A DNA stretch of 64,000 nt from JBHGAV01 sp041946685 (GTDB taxonomy: Bacteria > Acidobacteriota > Terriglobia > Bryobacterales > Bryobacteraceae), in NCBI GenBank assembly GCA_041946685.1, contig JBHGAV010000017.1:4267-68266 (forward strand). Reading direction: 5' to 3'. Within the stretch, counting starts at the first letter, position 1; each line of letters starts with the position of its first letter. Of the stretch, positions 43,566 to 51,939 are shown in pieces. The notes under the pieces are model-generated. The model searched no databases, was not told the DNA's origin, and saw only the letters and a list, made by a program, of their open reading frames with translations. The position numbers and the translations under genes were made by a program.

Positions 43566-43577
43566 TGAAAGTAGCCA

Positions 43578-43913
43578 GTGATCGAGCAAAGAAAAGCCAA
43601 GCGCTTCGATCTGAAGCTGCCGGTAGAGGTGGTGCGCAAATCGTTCCAGCCCGTGTCCAGCGTGGGCGAGACGAAGAACATGAGCGCCGGAGGCGTAATG
43701 TTCTCGGCCACCATCGAGCTCGAAGTCGGCGAACCGATTGAGTACATCATCGCCTTTCCGACACACCCCATTAACGGGGGCAGCGTGAGCCTGCGTTGTC
43801 TGGGCAAGGTGCTGCGCTCAGAGCCGAACGGCCCCGATCCCTCGGACCGCTCCGTGCTCGTGGCGGCCACGCTGGAGCGCTACGAATTCGTCCGTCAGGA
43901 CGAGAAACCCTGA
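43578..43913 (+). CDS. PilZ domain protein
   Basis: A 111-residue single-domain protein. RKAKR (5-9) fits the RxxxR half of the cyclic-di-GMP motif, and NMSAGGVMF supplies the (D/N)xSxxG half, so binding is plausible. It may control motility, attachment or polysaccharide output. The start is GTG at 43578. It converges on the ThuA-like gene with 12 bases between stops. Confidence 0.85.
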   Translation: MIEQRKAKRFDLKLPVEVVRKSFQPVSSVGETKNMSAGGVMFSATIELEVGEPIEYIIAFPTHPINGGSVSLRCLGKVLRSEPNGPDPSDRSVLVAATLERYEFVRQDEKP

Positions 43914-43925
43914 AACACATCCGTC

Positions 43926-44804
43926 CTAGGCCAGCCGGCCAGCACACCAGAGAACTGCGTTGCGGACGAGCTTGCGAAACTCCGGATTCCGGTGGGTTGC
44001 GCGCCGGGCTCCAGGCTGGATGCATACCACGCGTGCCTTCGGGTGTGGACCGATCCAGGCCACGGTCCTGTCGCTCGCCGGGCTGGCGGTCTGGAGCAGC
44101 GGCGTGATGCGAGGGGATTGCCACATGCCCCGGTAGGCCTCTTCTCCCGCCAATTGCATGGGCCCGATGTCCCTCAGAATTGGGTGTTTCCCCGCCGGGC
44201 GGATATCCAGTGCCGCCGGCGATGTGACTGCCGTCTTCTTGATCTGACCGGCCTGGTTCAGCGCCAGGAAACCGCCGGTGACTTCCTCTCGCCACCACGG
44301 CCAGTCCTGGTTGTCCCCAAGCGCCTGGTGGATCACCACGAACCCCCGGCCGTCCTCCACCGCCCTCTGCGCGTTCTTGCGGCTGACCTCAGGCCAATCG
44401 AGCTGGTCGATCAGCACCTGAACATCGAAGCCGGGATGCGGTCGGCCGCCGCTCGGTTCCCAAGCCCAATCGCGAGGCTCGACCATGAGCGCTGGAGCTC
44501 CCCCAACGGCGCCTCGGCGGGTCATGTTCGTCGATGAAGGCGGCGCAGCCACGGCTCCCCCTCGTGCGGCAGCCGCGGGCTGCGCCGGGAAGAGATTTCC
44601 GAACGTCTGCGGGTGGTCGCACGGGATCACCTCCAGCTCAATGAATATGGGGTCCTCGAACATCGCCTGCAGTGAAGGCAGGTAGGAGTAATTGCCGCCT
44701 GTGACCTGAACCCAGACCTTGGTCAGGTTGGCGGCGGCCGAGAGGCGGGGTGCGACGGCTAGCGCCGCTCCACCGGCCAGGAAATGACGACGGGATGGTA
44801 TCAT
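43926..44804 (-). CDS. ThuA-like Tat-exported protein, copy 2
   Basis: A 292-residue protein with a twin-arginine signal (MIPSRRHFLAGGAALAVAP) and a class I glutamine amidotransferase-like ThuA domain (VLIDQLDWPEVS, DNQDWPWWREEVTGG, and KARVVCIQPG near the end). The domain is found in sugar-related secreted proteins; its activity is not established. AAGGAGG is 5 bases before ATG 44804. It overlaps the upstream copy by 4 bases (ATGA). An insert of about 50 residues, rich in Ala, Gly and Pro (about 85-125), is absent from copy 1. Confidence 0.85.
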   Translation of the reverse strand: MIPSRRHFLAGGAALAVAPRLSAAANLTKVWVQVTGGNYSYLPSLQAMFEDPIFIELEVIPCDHPQTFGNLFPAQPAAAARGGAVAAPPSSTNMTRRGAVGGAPALMVEPRDWAWEPSGGRPHPGFDVQVLIDQLDWPEVSRKNAQRAVEDGRGFVVIHQALGDNQDWPWWREEVTGGFLALNQAGQIKKTAVTSPAALDIRPAGKHPILRDIGPMQLAGEEAYRGMWQSPRITPLLQTASPASDRTVAWIGPHPKARVVCIQPGARRATHRNPEFRKLVRNAVLWCAGRLA

Positions 44805-45529
44805 GAGAGCCTCCTTCCTGCCCACAGGATCATATTGTGGATCACCTTGCGGAACATCGGGTCCGCCGTGGCGTAGCGTGTGTGGCCAGGTTCGAAACAT
44901 ACCACCCGGGCCTTGGGATGCAGCCCGACCCATCCGACGGTCGGCTGCACGAAATCGGGGTCGTCCGACTCGATGAGCGGCGTGATCTTGGGCGAGAGCC
45001 ACATGTTCGGAAAGGTCTCGTCCCAGGGCAACTGAAACGGTTCGATGCCCCGAACGATGGGGTGGTTCCCCACAGGGCGAAGCGTCTGGCGAGGCCATTG
45101 CTTGAGCCGGGACTGCGTCTTCATCCCGGGAACGCCGGGGTTCCACAGCATGACGCCCGTCACGTTCTCGCTCCACCAGGGCCACTCGTCGTTGTTGGTT
45201 CCAACGGCGTGGTGGAGAACGACCAGACCTTTGCCCGCGTCCAGGTACTTCGTCATGTATTGGCGGTCGGCTTCGGGCCAGCCGCCGGTGATCCAGTCGC
45301 ATGTGACCACGACATCGGGGCCGGGCCGTCCTGACGCTCCGCTCAGGTCGCGGAAGGCGTTTGGATGCGGCCGGACCGTGGTTTCGAGGTCGCCAAAGAG
45401 CGGTTCCTCGAACATGGCGTACAACTGGGTAGGCAGCGTGTGCCCGCCCGAGGTGAATTGCACTCGCAGCGGCGGGACGGCAGCCATCGTGGCCGCCAGG
45501 AAACTACGTCGCGAACTTGGGTGAGTCAC
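44801..45529 (-). CDS. ThuA-like Tat-exported protein, copy 1
   Basis: A 242-residue ThuA-like protein with a Tat signal (SSRRSFLAATMAAVP). It shares with copy 2 the patterns DEWPWWSENVTG, HPIVRGIEPFQL..ETF..MWLSPKITPLIES and HPKARVVCFEPGHTRYATADP..RK. The pair is a tandem duplication that has diverged. The start is GTG at 45529, which lies 6 bases after a TATGAA -10-like hexamer. Both are likely secreted carbohydrate-related proteins. Confidence 0.85.
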   Translation of the reverse strand: MTHPSSRRSFLAATMAAVPPLRVQFTSGGHTLPTQLYAMFEEPLFGDLETTVRPHPNAFRDLSGASGRPGPDVVVTCDWITGGWPEADRQYMTKYLDAGKGLVVLHHAVGTNNDEWPWWSENVTGVMLWNPGVPGMKTQSRLKQWPRQTLRPVGNHPIVRGIEPFQLPWDETFPNMWLSPKITPLIESDDPDFVQPTVGWVGLHPKARVVCFEPGHTRYATADPMFRKVIHNMILWAGRRLS

Positions 45530-45535
45530 GCCATG

Positions 45536-45541
45536 TTCATA
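45536..45541 (-). promoter_or_regulatory. Extended -10 before the ThuA pair
   Basis: TGATATGAA reads as TGn plus the hexamer TATGAA on the minus strand, ending 6 bases before GTG 45529. No ribosome binding site lies between, so the first ThuA gene would be leaderless. Confidence 0.4.
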
Positions 45542-45580
45542 TCACAGGCTGGAATATGGGTCAAGATGAGCGTGCCAGGC

Positions 45581-45609
45581 TTGTACCTGCTCGCAAACCG
45601 TTGTATCCT
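45581..45609 (+). promoter_or_regulatory. Promoter of the MrfA-like helicase gene
   Basis: TTGTAC (45581-45586) and TATCCT (45604-45609) are exactly 17 bases apart. This places the transcription start near 45616, after an in-frame ATG at 45556, so the helicase must start downstream. Confidence 0.5.
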
Positions 45610-45627
45610 GGCAAAGAAAAGGCGAAA

Positions 45628-47982
45628 GTGCCGGATACGAACCTCAGCCTGAACTTTCCTGAATTCGACCCCGAGACCGCGCTGCGGCGCAGGGCGGGCA
45701 TCGAGGCCGCCGTCGCACGGTTCGAGCAGTGGATGGGCGAACCCGACTCCCCGGTGCGGTTTGTCCGGCGGCTTGCTCCGAGCCCCGGCGAGTTCGCTCC
45801 CATCCCCGAGTCGCTGGCCCCGGCACTCCACGAGGTGCTGCGTCAAAGAGGCATCGGACAACTTTTCGTGCATCAGGCCGAGTCTCTCCGTCTGGTGGCG
45901 GAAGGCAAGAACATCGTGGTCGTGACGCCCACGGCCAGCGGCAAAACGCTGTGCTACAACCTGCCGGTCCTCAACCACCTGCTGAAGCAGCCCGACGCCC
46001 GGGCCATGTACCTGTTCCCCACCAAGGCGCTCGCCGAAGACCAGCTCCACGAGTTCCAGGCGATGGTGGATGCGATGGGCTCCGGCATCCGGGCCTTTAC
46101 CTACGACGGTGACACGCCGCAGGACGCGCGCAAAGCCATTCGCGAACGCGCCAGCGTGGTGCTCACCAATCCCGACATGCTGCACAGCGGCATCCTGCCG
46201 CACCACACTCGATGGGCGAAGGTCTTCGAGAACCTGCGCTATGTGGTCATTGACGAGCTGCACTACGCGCGCGGCGTTTACGGAAGCCACGTGGCCAACG
46301 TCATCCGGAGGCTCAGCCGGATCTGCGAATTCTACGGTTCCTCGCCCCAGTTCATCTGCTCGACGGCGACCATCGCCAATCCACTCGAGCTGGCCCAGGC
46401 GCTGACGGGCCGGCCTTTCGAACTGGTCGACCGCAACGGCGCGCCATCGGGCGAGAAGTTCCTGGTGTTCTACAACCCGCCGGTCGTCAACCGCCAGCTC
46501 GGCATACGGCGCAGCTACCTGAACGAGACCCGGCGCATCGCCCTTGAGTTCGTCCGCCGCGACCAGCAGACGCTGGTCTTCGCCAACAGCCGGCTGGCTA
46601 CGGAGGTTCTGGTCACCTACCTGAAAGACGCCATGGAAAGGATGCCCCTGGGCGCGGAGGCCGTTCGGGGCTACCGGGGCGGCTATCTACCCCGCGAGCG
46701 GCGTGAGATCGAGCGCAGGCTGCGCGACGGCGAGATCCGGGCCGTGGTCGCCACCAACGCCCTGGAGCTTGGCGTGGACATCGGCTCGCTCGACGTCGTG
46801 GTGATGGCGGGCTACCCCGGCAGCATCGCCTCCACATGGCAGCGGGCAGGGCGCGCGGGGCGCCGTCAGACCGCCTCGCTCGCCGTGTTCGTGGCCTCCA
46901 GCGCGCCCGTGGATCAGTACATCGTGGAGCACCCGGATTACTTCTTCGGGCAGTCTCCGGAGCACGCCCACATCAATCCGGACAACCTGGAGATCCTGGT
47001 CAGCCACATGAAGTGCGCCGCCTTCGAGCTGCCCATACGCGACCAGGAGCGTTTCGGGCCGCACGATACAGGCGAGCTCTGCCGCTTCCTTGAAGAGGCC
47101 GGTTTCCTGCATCACTCGGCGGGCGCCTGGCACTGGACTTCGGATACCTATCCCGCCGACGCGGTCAGCCTGCGCGCGGTCACCAGCGACAACTTCGTGG
47201 TCGTGGATACAACCGGCGAGCCGGCGGTGATCGCCGAGGTCGATTTCCCCAGCGCCCTGACAACGCTGCACGAGAAGGCCATCTACCTCCACGAGGCGCG
47301 CCAGTACCAGGTCGAGCGGTTCGATTACGAGGCCCGGAAGGCCTATGTCCATCAGGTGGACTGCGACTACTTCACCGACGCCATCGACTACACCCAGGTG
47401 AAGGTGCTGGAAGAATTCGATTCATCCACCCTTGCAGGCGCTCGGGCTGCGCACGGCGAGGTGCGCGCCAACCGGCAGGTGGTCGGCTTCAAGAAAGTAA
47501 AGTTCTACACGCTGGAGAACGTCGGCGCCGGCAATCTCAACATGCCGGAGCAGGAGATGCACACCACCGCTTTCTGGCTGCACTTCCCGGAGAGCTTCCT
47601 GGCGAGGTTCCCGGACCTCTCCCCGGCCGAGAAGCAGAGCGGCCTAACCGGCCTGGGCAACGCACTGCGCGCCATCGCTTCCCTCCTGCTGATGTGCGAC
47701 ATCCGGGACCTGGGCGTGACCATCACCGAGGACATCGCGGGCGGACTCAAGACGTTCGAGCCCAACCTGTACCTGTACGACAACTACCCGGGAGGGGTCG
47801 GGTTGAGCGCTCCGCTGTTCAAGATCCGGCAACGGCTGCTCACTTCGGCGGCCGAGATGATCGCCGCATGCCCTTGCGAGGCTGGCTGCCCGAGCTGCGT
47901 GGGGCCGGTGGGCGAGGTCGGGGATCGCGGTAAGGAAGCGGCCTCGCGCATCCTGGCCGAGTTGCTCGCTACGGCTCCGTGA
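45628..47982 (+). CDS. DEAD/DEAH helicase with DUF1998, MrfA/YprA-like
   Basis: A 784-residue superfamily 2 helicase. Motif I is VTPTASGKT, motif II is VIDELHY, motif III CSTAT, motif VI QRAGRAGR. The C-terminal DUF1998 region ends with four cysteines in CPCEAGCPSCVG, which bind zinc in MrfA. MrfA helps repair mitomycin C damage in Bacillus. The GTG at 45628 is preferred over in-frame ATGs at 45517 and 45556: the best promoter lies at 45581-45609 and AAAAGG is 5 bases before the GTG. Convergent with an unknown gene (14-base overlap). Confidence 0.9.
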   Translation: MPDTNLSLNFPEFDPETALRRRAGIEAAVARFEQWMGEPDSPVRFVRRLAPSPGEFAPIPESLAPALHEVLRQRGIGQLFVHQAESLRLVAEGKNIVVVTPTASGKTLCYNLPVLNHLLKQPDARAMYLFPTKALAEDQLHEFQAMVDAMGSGIRAFTYDGDTPQDARKAIRERASVVLTNPDMLHSGILPHHTRWAKVFENLRYVVIDELHYARGVYGSHVANVIRRLSRICEFYGSSPQFICSTATIANPLELAQALTGRPFELVDRNGAPSGEKFLVFYNPPVVNRQLGIRRSYLNETRRIALEFVRRDQQTLVFANSRLATEVLVTYLKDAMERMPLGAEAVRGYRGGYLPRERREIERRLRDGEIRAVVATNALELGVDIGSLDVVVMAGYPGSIASTWQRAGRAGRRQTASLAVFVASSAPVDQYIVEHPDYFFGQSPEHAHINPDNLEILVSHMKCAAFELPIRDQERFGPHDTGELCRFLEEAGFLHHSAGAWHWTSDTYPADAVSLRAVTSDNFVVVDTTGEPAVIAEVDFPSALTTLHEKAIYLHEARQYQVERFDYEARKAYVHQVDCDYFTDAIDYTQVKVLEEFDSSTLAGARAAHGEVRANRQVVGFKKVKFYTLENVGAGNLNMPEQEMHTTAFWLHFPESFLARFPDLSPAEKQSGLTGLGNALRAIASLLLMCDIRDLGVTITEDIAGGLKTFEPNLYLYDNYPGGVGLSAPLFKIRQRLLTSAAEMIAACPCEAGCPSCVGPVGEVGDRGKEAASRILAELLATAP

Positions 47983-48733
47983 TCTGTTCCGGGAACACCG
48001 CGTAGCCTTCCGGAGGTGGGAACAGCGACTCCAGCATCGCCAGCCGTTTGCGCAAGTAGCGGCTGGGGAGCTGGCGCGGGCCGCTCTCGACGTCGATGTC
48101 ACAGCACAGCCCGTGAAGGTACAAGGTCAGCGTATCGACGTACGCCTGGCGCGCATACTCCCGGAACAGCTTGGTCTCGCGCCGCAGGTTGGTCTGGCGC
48201 CGCAGGAGCGCTTCCTTCAGGTGCCAGCCTTCCTGGTCGACCTCGCCGTGGACCCTGGATCGCAGCTCTTCGCGCAGCAGGCTATAGAACTGGTTCTGAT
48301 CCGCTTCGTCGCCGGCGTCCGCCACAAGCTCCGCCAGCGCGTGATAGAAGTGGTAGTGATAATCGGCCACGGGGCGGTCCTTGATGGCAAAAACAAGTGT
48401 GGCCTGTCCGGACAGGGCCAGCCGGCCGAAAGCAGCCTGTCGGTTCTCGGCCGGGCGCTCGAAGCTCACCATGTCGGCAGCCGGAGCCCCCTTCTCTTTG
48501 CCGTTGCTCTTCTCCAAATACGGGACCAGGGCGATACAGACCGGAACCAATCCGGCGATCAGGCGCGGCGGCAGCGCGGCCACGGGCTCTTCCACGTAGT
48601 CCTTGAGGTCGTCCTCGCCGAGAGGCGAAGCTGGGAAGTAGGAGAACTTGCTGGTGACCGGAATCATCGCCTCACGGCAGCGGGCGGCGAATTCTTCCAC
48701 ACTGATCTTTTCGGGGTCGGGCTGACTGGACAT
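47969..48733 (-). CDS. Uncharacterised protein, 254 residues
   Basis: I do not recognise this family. The protein is soluble, mostly helical and acidic at its start (SSQPDPEKISVEEFAARCREAM). A hydrophobic stretch (about 55-71, ALPPRLIAGLVPVCIALVPYL) may be a buried helix. Conserved-looking features include DYHYHFYHALAELVADAG and a C-terminal LCCDIDVESGPRQLPSRYLRK. It overlaps the helicase 3' end by 14 bases on the opposite strand and is divergent from lpxB across 71 bases. No role is proposed. Confidence 0.6.
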   Translation of the reverse strand: MSSQPDPEKISVEEFAARCREAMIPVTSKFSYFPASPLGEDDLKDYVEEPVAALPPRLIAGLVPVCIALVPYLEKSNGKEKGAPAADMVSFERPAENRQAAFGRLALSGQATLVFAIKDRPVADYHYHFYHALAELVADAGDEADQNQFYSLLREELRSRVHGEVDQEGWHLKEALLRRQTNLRRETKLFREYARQAYVDTLTLYLHGLCCDIDVESGPRQLPSRYLRKRLAMLESLFPPPEGYAVFPEQITEP

Positions 48734-48791
48734 CTGCGGGTTTACTTCATGGTATCAGAATCGCCGCTGCGGAGGTCCCGGCGCCGCATCC

Positions 48792-48800
48792 TGCTAGACT
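48792..48800 (+). promoter_or_regulatory. Extended -10 before lpxB
   Basis: TGC plus TAGACT (48792-48800) fits an extended -10, ending 4 bases before ATG 48805. The shared 10-mer GCTAGACTGG also precedes the S9 peptidase gene. No ribosome binding site is seen, so a leaderless mRNA is predicted. Confidence 0.4.
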
Positions 48801-48804
48801 GGCG

Positions 48805-49971
48805 ATGGTGCCCTTGAAGATCCTCGTTTCCGCCGGGGAGGCGTCCGGAGACTTGTACGCCGCCAGCTTGGTGGCCGAGCTGCGGCGCCGCCTTCCCGGC
48901 GCCGATTTTTTCGGGTGTGCCGGTCCCCGCATGCGCGCCGCGGGCGTCCGCCAGGTGGTGGACGCCGCCAGTCTCTCGGTTGTCGGCCTGGTCGAGGTCG
49001 TCAGGCATATCCCTCGAATTTACATGGAGTTCCGCAAGATGGTCGCCGCCGCGCGCTCCGAGCGGCCCGACCTGGCGATCCTGACCGACAGCCCGGACTT
49101 CCACCTGAGGCTCGCGCCGCGCCTGAAAGCCCTCGGCGTTCCCGTTGTCTACCTTGTCGCCCCGCAGGTGTGGGCCTGGCGCAAGGGCAGGATAGGGCGA
49201 ATCCGCTGCAACACGGATCGTCTCCTATGCATCTTTCCCTTTGAGGAGGAGTTCTTTCGCAGCCGGGGGGTTAGCGCGGACTACATCGGTCACCCGCTGT
49301 CGCGGCTGGTGAAGCCTTTGGTTGCGAAGGAGGAATTCTTCCGCAAGCATGGAGTGCCGCCGGATCGGCCCCTCGTTTGTTTGTTGCCCGGGAGCCGGCG
49401 GGGAGAAGCGCTGCGGCACATGCCCGCTCTTATGGATGCGGTTGCCCGGCTGGCACGGCAGAAATCGCTGTCATTTTTGCTGGCGGTGCCGGCGGCGGCC
49501 TGGCCGGATGGAGGATCGGACCTGAAACGGTGGATAGGTCAACTTCCGGTGAAGATCGTCGAAGGGGAAGCGTGGGACACGATCGCTCACTCGGAATTGG
49601 CGCTGGCGGCGAGCGGCACGGTCACGATCGAAGCCGCCTTGCTCGCGACTCCCATGGTGACGTTCTACCGGGTGACGCGAGCAACCTGGCTGCTGGGAAG
49701 AAAGCTGGTGGAGGTGCCGTTCTTCTCGATGGTGAACCTTGTGGCCGGCCGCGCCGTGGTGCCGGAGTTGATACAGAATGAAATGAGCGGGGACCGGCTG
49801 GCTGCGGAGGCCCTCGGGCTGCTGGAAGAACCGGCCGCCAGGGAGCGCATGCGCCAGGACCTCCGTCTGGTGGCGGCCAGGCTGGCCGGCGGCAGCAACC
49901 CCATGGAGAAGGCGGCTGAAATCGTACAGAAGCTGCTAAGTGTGGATCAGGGAGCTACTCATGGTGCGTAG
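48805..49971 (+). CDS. lpxB: Lipid-A-disaccharide synthase
   Basis: A 388-residue GT19 glycosyltransferase that joins UDP-diacylglucosamine to lipid X. SAGEASGDLYAASL, DSPDFHLRLAP, QVWAWRKGR and LPGSRRGE are diagnostic. ASGTVTIEAALL and the MVNLVAGRAVVPELIQ tail match the family. It acts at the inner membrane face. Its last 11 bases overlap the start of the M1-like gene. It is far from lpxC in the window; lpxA and lpxD are not present. Confidence 0.95.
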   Translation: MVPLKILVSAGEASGDLYAASLVAELRRRLPGADFFGCAGPRMRAAGVRQVVDAASLSVVGLVEVVRHIPRIYMEFRKMVAAARSERPDLAILTDSPDFHLRLAPRLKALGVPVVYLVAPQVWAWRKGRIGRIRCNTDRLLCIFPFEEEFFRSRGVSADYIGHPLSRLVKPLVAKEEFFRKHGVPPDRPLVCLLPGSRRGEALRHMPALMDAVARLARQKSLSFLLAVPAAAWPDGGSDLKRWIGQLPVKIVEGEAWDTIAHSELALAASGTVTIEAALLATPMVTFYRVTRATWLLGRKLVEVPFFSMVNLVAGRAVVPELIQNEMSGDRLAAEALGLLEEPAARERMRQDLRLVAARLAGGSNPMEKAAEIVQKLLSVDQGATHGA

Positions 49972-51925
49972 TTTGTGGGGCGGTACTCTCACTCTGGCGC
50001 TGGTCGCCTCTATCTCGGCTCAGGACCGGACGCCGCGGATCGACGTGGAGCACTACGTGATTACCGCGGAGGTGAACCCGACCGCCGCGAGCATCAGAGC
50101 GGTGGTCCAGGTACGATTCACCGCTCTCGAGGACAACCTTACCTCGGCTCAATTCGAACTCAACAACGCTCTGGACGTTGCCAGGATCACCGATCCCGGC
50201 GGCCAGCAATTGCCGGCCTCGCGCTCGCCGCAGGATCCCGGAATTCGCGTCAATCTTCCCACCCCCCTGACCAAGGGGCAGGCGACGACGCTTACCTTCC
50301 ATTACGACGGGACTCTCAGGGGCACGGAGGAATCGATGGTGCCGGGCGTGCGGTTCGCCGCCATCCACCAGGACTTCTCTTACCTCCTCTACCCCTCCCG
50401 CTGGTTTCCGGTGAACGGCTACACCACCGACCGCTACACCTACGAGCTGAAGCTGACGGTTCCGGATGGCAACCGTGTCATCGCCAGCGGTCTGGAAAAG
50501 AAGGAGCCTGCCGGCGACGGCAAGTCCACGTACACGTTTACCACCTTACGCCCGGCCTTTCCCGGCAGCATCGCCATTGTCGCGGGCGACCCTGTCGAGG
50601 TTCCCTCGGAAGGCGTGACCACCCGTGTGTTCTTCAGAGGCGAAGCCGGCGGATTGGCAGAGGCCTACGGCCAGGAGACCGGCAGGATCATGACGTACTT
50701 CTCCGGGCTGTACGGCGCCGCCCCCCAGGCCAACCTCACGCTCGTCCAGACCGAGGACGGCGCGCCAAACGGTTACGCCACCGAAGGAATCCTCTTCCTG
50801 GCGCCGCGCAGCATCGGCAAGCAGGTAAACACCCGCGTCCTGTCGAACCAGATTGCCCGGCAGTGGTGGGGTGTACTGGTTTCGCCGGCGACGCGCGACC
50901 ACCTCTGGCTGACCAACGGCGCGGCGCGCTACTCCGAGCTCTTGTATATCGAACACACCGCCGGCGCCGCCGCCATGCAGGCGGAAGTGCAGGACACCTA
51001 CGTGGAAGCACTGACCGTGGACAGCCCGCCCCTCATTCAGACCTCACGGCTGGAAGATTACTCGCCGGAGTTCTGGGCGCTCACGGCCGGCAAAGGGGCG
51101 GCCGTCTACAACATGCTCAGGCTGGTGATGGGGGACGAGGGACTGAGCAAGCTGGTGCGCGAGTTCCCCGACAAGTTCGCCTGGCAGTCCGTGAACACCG
51201 GCGATCTCCGCCGCACCGCGGAGGGCATCTTCGGCTCCGACTTGCAGTGGTTCTTCATCGAATGGATCGAGTCCACCGGAGCGCCGGAGTTCCGCCTCGA
51301 ATTCACGATCTTCCGCACGCAGAAGAATTTCCGCATCGTGGGGAAGGTCACCCAGGACATGGACACCTTCCGCATGCCCGTGGATCTCAAGATCGAGACC
51401 GACGGCAATCCCGAGCAGAAGCGGGTGGAGGTGGCGGGAACCAGCTCGGAGTTCTCGGTGGAGACCTTCGGCCGCCCGCGCAATCTGATCCTGGATCCCG
51501 ATAGCCGGCTGCTGCGTTACAGCAGCTCCGTGCGGGTCGCGGTCGCCATCCGGCGCGGCGAGATGTTCGTCGAAGCGGGGAATTTCACGGATGCGCTGAG
51601 AGAGTATCAGCGTGCGCTCGACGTCAACCGTGCGAGTTCCCTTGCGAACTACCGGGTCGGCGAGGTCTGGCTGTTGCAGGACAACTACCAGTCCGCGGCC
51701 AACGCTTTCCGAGAAGCGCTCAACGGGGATCTCCAGCCCAAGTGGGTGGAAGTCTGGGCCCACATCAACCTGGGGAAGATCTTCGACATCACGGGGCAGC
51801 GCGAGCGCGCCCGCAACGAATTCCAGCTTGCGATCCGCACCAAGGACAACACGCAAGGCGCGCAGGAAGAGGCCGCCAAGTACATCGACAAGCCCTACCA
51901 GCGCCCCGCCCGCGACGACCGCTGA
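49961..51925 (+). CDS. Peptidase M1-fold protein with lost active site, plus TPR tail
   Basis: A 654-residue secreted protein (signal peptide about 1-20). The N-terminal beta domain (HYVITAEVNPTAASIRAVVQV) and catalytic-domain frame match M1 aminopeptidases, but the zinc motif HExxH is replaced by NQIAR (about 296-300) in SNQIARQWWG, the third ligand region WLNEG reads WLTNG, and GAMEN reads GAPNG. A C-terminal TPR region follows (about 535-620, GNFTDALREYQRALDVN). It keeps the fold but cannot bind zinc in the usual way, so binding or scaffolding is more likely. GGGAG is 6 bases before ATG 49961, inside the lpxB end. Confidence 0.85.
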   Translation: MVRSLWGGTLTLALVASISAQDRTPRIDVEHYVITAEVNPTAASIRAVVQVRFTALEDNLTSAQFELNNALDVARITDPGGQQLPASRSPQDPGIRVNLPTPLTKGQATTLTFHYDGTLRGTEESMVPGVRFAAIHQDFSYLLYPSRWFPVNGYTTDRYTYELKLTVPDGNRVIASGLEKKEPAGDGKSTYTFTTLRPAFPGSIAIVAGDPVEVPSEGVTTRVFFRGEAGGLAEAYGQETGRIMTYFSGLYGAAPQANLTLVQTEDGAPNGYATEGILFLAPRSIGKQVNTRVLSNQIARQWWGVLVSPATRDHLWLTNGAARYSELLYIEHTAGAAAMQAEVQDTYVEALTVDSPPLIQTSRLEDYSPEFWALTAGKGAAVYNMLRLVMGDEGLSKLVREFPDKFAWQSVNTGDLRRTAEGIFGSDLQWFFIEWIESTGAPEFRLEFTIFRTQKNFRIVGKVTQDMDTFRMPVDLKIETDGNPEQKRVEVAGTSSEFSVETFGRPRNLILDPDSRLLRYSSSVRVAVAIRRGEMFVEAGNFTDALREYQRALDVNRASSLANYRVGEVWLLQDNYQSAANAFREALNGDLQPKWVEVWAHINLGKIFDITGQRERARNEFQLAIRTKDNTQGAQEEAAKYIDKPYQRPARDDR

Positions 51926-51939
51926 GGGGGGGCTCCGCA

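Noticed and set aside
44805..45302. A 166-residue N-terminal extension of ThuA copy 2
   Set aside because: It is the shifted frame of ThuA copy 1; the Tat signal and AAGGAGG place the start at 44804.
45517..45627. Longer N-terminus for the MrfA-like helicase
   Set aside because: A promoter with 17-base spacing lies within this stretch, and residues encoded here do not look like the family.
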